From positions 60,184,707 through 60,248,706 of the forward strand of contig NC_059473.1 in the NCBI RefSeq assembly GCF_018139145.2: 64,000 nt of DNA. The letters are read 5' to 3'. Position numbers and translations under genes: made by a program. Position 1 is the first letter of the stretch. Each line of letters begins with the position of its first letter. The stretch is from Gymnogyps californianus (taxonomy: Eukaryota; Chordata; Aves; Accipitriformes; Cathartidae). Under the pieces are notes generated by a model. That model worked only from the letters and a program-made list of their open reading frames with translations, was not told where the DNA came from and did not search any database. Positions 56,801 through 64,000 of the stretch are shown in pieces.

Positions 56801-59800
56801 CACACTTTTCACTTTCCTCTGAAGTGTTAGGTGTTGATAGGTGGAAGAGACAGGATGTCAGACCACATGGACTAGTGGTTTGAATTGGCCCAGCAAGGTC
56901 TGTGAACTCTGCAAAGTTAGTTCTGATATTTTTGTATGTAATTATATTATAAACAAAATTGGCAACAATTATTAACTACTGAAGTGCTGCTTTCATTGTG
57001 GCAAACTACACTTCAGTGTTACTTTATTCCACTGGCAGAGCACTGCTCTTTTAATGCATCAAAAAACATCGGGGTTGGAGATAATATGAACTTAAACTAT
57101 GCTTCATTGCACGCTGATCACACACAGCCTGTCATGTTTAAAAGATGGATATAGATTCTTTGGCTTGAGAAATGTATTAGTAGGAGATTTCAAATTATTT
57201 CTGTGAGTTTTTAATTGCCCATTTAAAGATTCAGGACTTAATTTCTGTCCACCCTTTGCATTACAGATTTTGAAAGATAGATTTCAATGTTGTTTGTGTG
57301 TCAGAGCACTATTTCTCTGAGTCAGGGAGCTTTTGTTTCATTCAAACCAGTTAGACTATATTTAAGCTAGAATTTTAGTTTTGCTAGAATTACTGTTGAT
57401 CTTTTTTTTTTTTTGTGAATGTCATCTTTGCCATTTAGGTTTTTTTAATATTGGAAATTTTACTCGTCTGTCCCTGTGATTTTAAAAACTATTTTTAGTC
57501 TCTGTCAATGGCACTATTACATTATTCTTCCATTTATTTTTTTCTTTTCCATCTTTGTTTTCCTTTAATAAGGGTAGCTGTTTACATCCTTACTAGAACT
57601 ATGACTTAAGTTTAGGGACAGAACCTGTTTTAAATTACACTTGCAAAACAACTAATTACTCAAATTTATAACAAAATGTGATGTAGAAATCTTACTTGTG
57701 ATTTCCACCCCAGAAAGAACTTTCATTTTCAGAGAATGAATTAAAACAGTATTTTCTTCCCCTAGAAAGTGTGCATTTTTCTCCTAGGAATGACTGAGAA
57801 GTAATAGCTGTAACTAACTGTGCCATTTTGAATGTGCAGGGTATAAGATTGGGGTGCCACTTCAGTCTCAAGAGCGCTATCTATTTCTTAAGAAAGTTTT
57901 CCAAATTTGTGATATGATTGGAGCTTGAGTCCTTCAGATTAAAGTTGAAAGAGATTATATTTATCTTCAGTAACAGTGAAAAAACAATCCAATGGCAAGA
58001 ACTACCAGGCAGTGTAAAATCTGGATTTAGGAAGTTAATTGACTAGTGTTTTCTAGGGCCTCTTGCCATCAGCATCTCTAAGTTCATTAAAGGAACTGCA
58101 ATTATACCTGCCTCACTGGGGGAACAAGCAGACGTGTGCAAGCTTTGGAAGCTGTTTGTGGTGCGTCAGTAGCTGTGGGTTACCCCTCCTGTGATAGCGG
58201 ATGCATGCTGCTGCAGATGTTAGAGCTGGGCTAGGTGGGAGTCTTGCTTATCTGACCTGATGCTAAGTTGAGCATTGGTAATTATGTTGCCTTGTCAATC
58301 ACTTATGTTCTGTTTAACACAATAGAGAAGTCTTTCTGATCCAAGTAGAAGCTAAAATTCAGTGTGCAGTAGGTTGTTTTGGTTAGCAAGTGAAATTGGT
58401 GGTGTTTCAGGTTTTTCTAAAGCAGAAGACAATTTCTCTGCTGACAAATATGATGTTTTGGTTTTGTTTGGGGTTTTTTTGAGACTATGTTCTGAATGCA
58501 TTTTCTGTCTGTTTCCTTCTCACAAGAGAACTTAATGAATTCTTACATCTATTCTTAAGGTAGGGGAGTTATTACACATAACAATTTCTGTATGTTATAA
58601 TAACAGCATACTGATTTGGATTTTGCACATCCTGTTTTTTCAGAAGTAATCTCAATATATTATCTCCTCTGTTGTCCTCATTCTTCAGTGCTTTCTGCTG
58701 ATTGTGCAGGAGGGGTTCCTAGGTTTGTTAAATATATCTTATCTGTTTCTTTTATGCAAATAAGTCCCTTTTGTTGACTCAGTCACACTATATTCTTTCT
58801 AGTGTTTCAGGTAATCCCTGTTATACAATTTTTTTCAAGAAATTATTTTCTTAGATCCTAACCATGTAAAATTTCTTACCTCACTCTTTTCCTACCTATT
58901 GAACTGTGAACATATTTTTCATAGATTGTATTATCCAGGGGTAGTGGTGTGCCAGAATGAGCTAAAATCTATTTTCAGCATATTTCTAGCCATATGTATT
59001 AGTCTTTTGGCACTTCATTCTATTAACTGTTGTTATTGGTAACAGAGGTGGCTGAAGGTAAATCTCAAGGAGTTTTGCCACTATATATCTTAATTTTTCA
59101 CAAATTGTCAGGGTTTTCATGGGAAAATTGGAAAGGTGAATGGACTTAGTCAAAGCAAAGTCAAGAACACCTCAGAAATTGAAGCTTTTTCTATAATCAA
59201 AGCTAAATAAGAACTTGTGAGTCTGTTTCTATTTTCAAGTCTTTTCCAATTTACATTCATTCTTGCATAGGTAGACATGGGCATGTGTCATGCATATTGC
59301 AAAATAGTATTTTTGATTTTCTGGAGGCAAGATTTTTTTTTTTCCCTTCCAAAATTACTGTTTTGTTAAAGGCTAATAAGGCCTTTTATTAGTATATTGC
59401 TACTTTTGGTGTGTTATTAGTAGGCTGCAGTTAGTAATTGCTGTGGTAGTGATCCTTAGATTAGGTGGTGGTATGTTGATTTTAGAAAATTATGAATATA
59501 ATAAATATACTACTAGCTGGGATGAGAGAGTTGTAAATCAACATTTAAATTAAGTTACTACATTATCTTTGAAAGTGTGCCGCCTGTGTGACATTGATCA
59601 GAGTCAATTGTAGCTATTTACTGAATTTTCTTCTGATAACATTCCTGAAGGAACCAGGGCATTTTTCTTAAATTAAAAAAAAATCACTTGCTGAATTTCT
59701 TACAGATTAAAAGTACACCCAGTCTTCAACAGCTCATCACTGGGGCCCAAAATGACAGTGAAATTCTGACCAAAAGGAATTGCAAGGAGGAAGAAGACAT

Positions 59801-62800
59801 AACAACCAGTCCCACAAGTGATGCAGTTTTCTGTGATGGCAGAAAACATGTAAGTTAAAGGGTGAAGCACAACAGAACAGGTGTTTAATGGGAACAGATA
59901 TAAAAGCTAAGATCTTGTGCAAAATGTTGGTGTATTTTGGATTATATTACAAAATGAAGGAAGAATTTTACTTGAGTTTTGTATCTGATGAAAGACTGAA
60001 TGCCTTTGGCACGGTCCTCATTGTGAGGACTGTGCACTTTGAACACTGAACTTTTTGCAGCCTAAGCCCAATCAAATTAATAATAGATAATTGATAGATG
60101 GATATATCCATTAATAATGAATAATTGATAGATCAGCTTCCTCTGAATTTTGCAAATGCAACTAACATTCTTCCCAGTTTATATTAGCGTTGGGATCGTG
60201 AACATGGTTCTTTCTAACCTAGTAGCTAGCTTTTTCTCATAAAACTTCATTTAACAGAAGGATTTTGTTATTCTGCAAGAACTGTGGTAATGGAAATGTC
60301 AGTAGAAATTCAAATGTCAGAATGTCAGTGAACGAAGAGGAAGCTGACAGTGACGGAAGCCAGGGGAGCAGTTCATAGGTTTAGGGGATGGCATTGAATC
60401 ATCTTCTGATGGATGGCATTTTGAATGCTGCAAATGAGAGAGAAGGAAGCCAGTTATAAATTAATTCAGCACATGCTTAAAGCCTCTATGATTAACTGTG
60501 GAAGCTAATTTCTATGTATTAGTGATGAGGTTAAGCAGGGTGAAGTATCCAAAGAATCCATGACTGATGTTGGAAAGAAGGGAACTAAAATGACTTTTAG
60601 GGAATCAAAATTAAACCAGCCTGCTCACTTTGCAGAGGAGTATAAACACACACAAGGACCTTGGCGCTTTCTCATAGTTTACTGCGCTGTGGAGTCTGAG
60701 GTGTTAAACTGACAAATGGATAACCGTTTTGGATTACATTTGTGATTCTCATGACAACCATTTGAACTGGGCTATAGACAGCCCAGGCTTAACACTGAAA
60801 TATTTTCTACTATCTTATAAAGGGGAAGGTCAAGTTCCATTAAACTTCCCTTTATGGGCAAGTGTTGGATGTTGATGACCGCTCCATGAAAACGTATCTT
60901 CCAAAATATCAGATGGCATTGCTTCCAGTTGTGCCAGCAGGAGTGCGATACATGAAGTCATTGCTAAATCCCTGTTCACTGAACAAAAAGGATGAGTGAT
61001 CTCTACATTGAATGTGACTCCTGATCAGGTGGGAGACATATGTAGTGATATTCAGTCCAAACATCATTAATCAGAACACCTATCCAGCCTCTCTAGATAA
61101 ATAAGAGGTTCTGTGGAATAAACATTAGGGACTTTTACAGAACTTTTTTTAGGACATATGAGCTAAGACAAAAATCTGTTTGCATTCCTTTGTCATGAAG
61201 GATTTTGGTGGAAAATAAGCATTTTCTGGTCAGATGAATAAAAATATGTCAGTGAGTGAAAGAGCAGAGCTGAACAAAGCTGCAAGGGAGATTTGATTAC
61301 ACTGATACACATCTTGTGGAGGGAGCAAGATTACATGCAACAAGCATCAAGTCAAAACAGTCCTAACACTTCTTGTGACTTCCTCAGTAAGCAGTCTGAC
61401 CCTTCTTTTGTCAAGTTTGTGTGTTACTTAGAGCTTATAAGATAGAGTAGATAGCTTCTTTAGTCTAATTAAGCTGTTGGTGTGAATTTTAAAATTAATA
61501 TTTGGCAAGCTGTGCAAACAAACAAGAGCATCTGCATGGAAGAGAGATATGATGTTATAAACACTACTCCGCACTTTTGGCTGCTGGGTTGTGCAATGCA
61601 GAACCCCTTGGTTAACCAGTCCTTTGTGGGTTGGTGTTTATTTTCAGAGGGAGGAGTGATCTGACACAGATAGATATCTTAGCAATCTAGGGCAATGTTG
61701 GTGTGAGATTAATCACAAGAGCAATTGTGTCTTCATGACATATGCTATGTAAAAAGTTTCTAGGGCTCACCTTAAAGAATATCATTATAAATGAATGGAG
61801 ACCAAACTATTTTGATTGAGGTGATAATTTGTTACAGTGAAGGCTCGATAGCACCATAGTTACATGTCTGTGCTGGGCCACAGAAAGGATTATAGTCTCT
61901 TCCTTCATTGCAGTTTCATGGCCTCTGTGAATGCTAGACACAAATGCTGTTTATATATGTAGATGGAAAGCATCCAAACCTTTGCCCCATAGGCAAAAGT
62001 AGATGAAAGAACAAAGTGGCTGAGGTAAGCTAGGAAACACCTTCTTTATGCACCAACATATGACAACTGAATGCCTTTGTATTTTAATCTTTCCTGAAAG
62101 GTCTGCTGCAGTATGGAGTATGTCATTTTTATATGGAATAGGGGCATCTTGTAGAATATTTACTGGATGTGCAAGGGCACTTTTGTTTCCTTTAATACAT
62201 GATAGAACCTAACGTCTCGGCAGTGTACGCTACTATGAGCTATGTATTAAAAGCAGTCTAGTTTGATGTTTTGTATGTTCTTAGATTTCAGAGGTTTTTT
62301 CACTCTCTTCCTTTCAGACACTTATCCTATTTTTCTCATGGGAAGCCACATAGCAGTTTTATTCCGAGACAATTTCTAGATCTAGAAGTTACCTAAGAAA
62401 GCATTTTCTTAGCCTGGAGAACTTACTGAAGAGAAAAAGGCAAAGCAGTAGAACTGCAATTACGATCATAATTTTCAGGGCTGTTATGGGAGCAACAGAA
62501 TGCTTTATACAGGTTACCTTAAATCTTTGTGTTTTGCAGTAGCTCTACAGTCACGTCTGTAAAGATACTGACCTTTGAGGGAAATAAACATTTTGTCCTG
62601 TTTGATCTGAAACTACTTTTCCCAAACATTTGTCTTTTCTTAGGGGAGTTTGTATAGTCTTAACAGCACTTGCACTGAGTCTGGCAATTTTGGCAAGGCT
62701 AACGTCACAGGAGAAATAGAGTTTGCCATAAGATACATCTTCCAAGCTTGCGTGTTAGAAATTTGCATCAAGGGATGCAAGAACCTGGCTTATGGAGAAG

Positions 62801-62822
62801 AGAAGAAGAAAAAGTGTAACCC
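41834..62822 (+). CDS. SYTL3: SYTL3, synaptotagmin-like protein 3 / Slp3 (3' exons missing)
   Basis: Rab27 effector that tethers secretory vesicles to the plasma membrane. Exons: 41834-41943, 43338-43553, 47198-47262, 49910-49961, 51332-51398, 52367-52439, 55852-55976, 59706-59849, 62644-62822; phases join to 343 codons plus two bases. Residues 1-60 form the first Slp homology helix (KELEREAVLEVLYRDQ). Residues 63-105 hold the FYVE-like zinc finger with Cys63, 66, 80, 83, 88, 91, 102 and 105. Residues 110-131 hold the second helix with the WFFEER motif that contacts Rab27. A linker follows with a basic RRKQRRSQSD segment, then C2A begins near residue 305 (NVTGEIEF, CKNLAYGEEKKKKCNP). The ATG at 41834 has A at -3 and G at +4. 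The rest of C2A and all of C2B lie beyond the window. Confidence 0.95.
43338..43553 (+). CDS. SYTL3: SYTL3 zinc-finger exon
   Basis: Single 216-nt exon carrying the whole Slp zinc finger: four CxxC pairs (CARC, CNGC, CSEC, CTVC) sufficient for two zinc ions, with two additional cysteines (CLNPC) between the third and fourth pairs. Its acceptor is unusual: a run of 20 T (43303-43322) is separated from the AG by a short purine-rich CTGGGGGATT stretch. Confidence 0.93.
51628..51758 (+). mobile_element. CR1 LINE fragment, internally deleted
   Basis: Sense CR1 words GGGAAGTGATTAACCGCTCT, GAATACTGCACCCAGTTTCT and CTACAAGAAGGCTGGACTGA, then a jump to a CCCCTCCAGCCTGAAGGATC block and a terminal ATGATCCTATGATATTC octamer-like tail. 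The ORF2 3' region is joined to the extreme 3' end, so the middle is deleted. Confidence 0.82.
52493..52522. repeat. Perfect 13-bp inverted repeat, 4-nt loop
   Basis: ATTTTTTGGCCAA (52493-52505) and TTGGCCAAAAAAT (52510-52522) around ATTG, 54 bp downstream of the donor of the SYTL3 exon 52367-52439. In RNA it would be a tight stem close to that splice site. Confidence 0.92.
60009..60035. repeat. 12-bp hairpin with 3-nt loop
   Basis: GCACGGTCCTCA (60009-60020) and TGAGGACTGTGC (60024-60035) pair around TTG, with eleven Watson-Crick pairs and one G:U in RNA. In the SYTL3 intron after exon 59706-59849. Confidence 0.88.
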
Positions 62823-63444
62823 GTAAGTATTTTGTAAAGGAGAAAAAAATAAGGAAAATATTCTGGTTTTAAAATACTTATCTATGTTGTGATTGAAATT
62901 GATTGATATATGATGGTATGCCATATTAGCACTTTCAGAACATCCAACATATATACCAGCCCTTTTTACATATACACACTGAAAGACAAATAGGTTTCAT
63001 ACCAGCGCTTATTCCATTCTGACCATTTTCTGCTAGTAATTTTCTCTTTCCCTGCCTGTGAGCAGGCAGTTGGGTATCTGTGTTGCTGATGAGTACCTTT
63101 GGATCTCAAGAACAGCTGTTCAGATTTTAGCTCTTAAGTTGTGCCCACAAAATTAATACATAAGTGGCTAAAATGTGAGATGTCATGTTCCTAATTCATC
63201 TACTGACTCACTGTGGGTCACTGGGTGATTGCTATACTACTTCTGTGCTTCCATATTCTGTAATAAGAATAGAAATTTCAGATACTGCAACACATTTTAA
63301 AATCTAAAGCTGTTTAATAATTATGTATTATTGTAAGAGAAAGAAATACCTACTTCTGTGGATAAAATACACGATAGAAATTTTTGGTTGGATGGTTAAG
63401 CCTTGGTGATTTGTCTGTTTATTACTAAATGATCCTCTCTGACC

Positions 63445-63756
63445 ATGCAGCAACCATTCATAGAAAATCACCAGGTAGAATACCTAACTACATGTTCTTG
63501 CCCCTGCTGTCACACCATGTTTGAGCACTTGAGTGATCGCATTGGAATTGTGGAGTTGCAGTCACCTTCACCCAGAAGGAACATGGCTTTTGTGCATCTT
63601 GCAGAGGATGTTCATAAAGACGAGCTTGGTGATGAAAGGAGCCTTGCTGGAACAGCAGCTCATGAAGCAGGGCAGTTTGGGAGCACTTCAGAAGTGGGTC
63701 AAGGTTCTTTAAGTCCCCTGGTAATTAAGCCAGGCAAACAGTTGCAGGAAGCCTGA
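63445..63756 (+). CDS. 103-codon ORF in SYTL3 intron, unrecognised
   Basis: ATG at 63445 to the TGA at 63754-63756, less AT-rich than the surrounding intron. It has a Cys-rich start (CSCPCC) and an acidic, Gly/Ser-rich remainder with no membrane segment. An acceptor-like CATGCAG overlaps the start codon. It cannot be the next SYTL3 exon: the phase and residues do not continue C2A. It could be a decayed insertion or chance; no family recognised. Confidence 0.15.
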   Translation: MQQPFIENHQVEYLTTCSCPCCHTMFEHLSDRIGIVELQSPSPRRNMAFVHLAEDVHKDELGDERSLAGTAAHEAGQFGSTSEVGQGSLSPLVIKPGKQLQEA

Positions 63757-64000
63757 AAGACAATGTGGGAAGTGCTGTGTAGTGAACATTATGTTCTCTA
63801 TTGGTATGTATTTATATATTTCTGTTGGTTTCCAAGCCAACAGAAAAAGTGCAGTCAGTGTACTCACTTAACACACTTGCCGAAAGCAGACTTTTAACTG
63901 ATGTTTAAAACCTGTTGAATTATTTAGCTTGTTGACTGGTTTGAAGTCTGACTGGCTACATTTTAATTAAATTGATCTGGGGTGATAGAGCAAGAGGCTA

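Larger units (their letters stand above)
41944..64000 (+). other. SYTL3: SYTL3 introns
   Basis: Between the exons listed I recognise one CR1 fragment (51628-51758), a few hairpins (52493-52522, 60009-60035), homopolymer runs (T20 at 43303, A14 near 47001, A17 near 50590) and nothing else. A 108-codon minus-strand frame (44868-45194) and a 103-codon + frame (63445-63756) are unexplained. The exon that should follow 62822 (beginning with the C2A YVKTYL segment) is not in the remaining 1178 bases. Confidence 0.6.

Overview
This is a vertebrate nuclear genomic window, almost certainly from a bird. It is AT-rich with isolated spliced exons. The recognisable dispersed repeats are CR1 LINE 3' ends, and the introns are short for these genes (the 16 TMEM181 exons seen here span about 20 kb). 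Gene order TMEM181 - DYNLT1 - SYTL3 matches the segment of human 6q25 as I recall it. Most open frames here are chance ORFs in introns, UTRs or the GC-rich promoter island. The real coding sequence is the set of spliced exons below, which I assembled by hand from splice sites, reading phase and protein similarity recalled for each family.

Layout: 1-2103 is intron upstream of the first visible TMEM181 exon; the gene's 5' end lies outside the window. From 2104 to 21884 (+) there are 16 coding exons of TMEM181 (474 codons plus stop), followed by a 3' UTR of about 3.7 kb ending near 25580. From 25580 to about 28800 lies a gene-poor space between two convergent genes. DYNLT1 (-) has five coding exons between 34291 and 29156, encoding a complete 113-residue Tctex-type dynein light chain. 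A CpG island (about 33830-34860) holds its promoter, with a cluster of NRF1-like motifs. From 34900 to 41800 there is no firmly recognised gene; an old CR1 copy, a 322-bp SINE-like insertion inside it and several exon-like open segments are found here. From 41834 to the window end (+) lie the first nine coding exons of SYTL3 (343 codons), ending inside the C2A domain; the rest is beyond the window.

The three genes concern membrane proteins and vesicle transport in a broad sense (Wntless-like multipass protein, dynein cargo adaptor light chain, Rab27 effector), but nothing in the sequence shows them acting as one system. The most notable observations are an AT-AC (U12-type) intron in TMEM181, a candidate frame-preserving 27-nt microexon in the acidic tail of TMEM181, a target-site-flanked retro-insertion inside a CR1 element, and a chain of exon-like open segments on the + strand between DYNLT1 and SYTL3.
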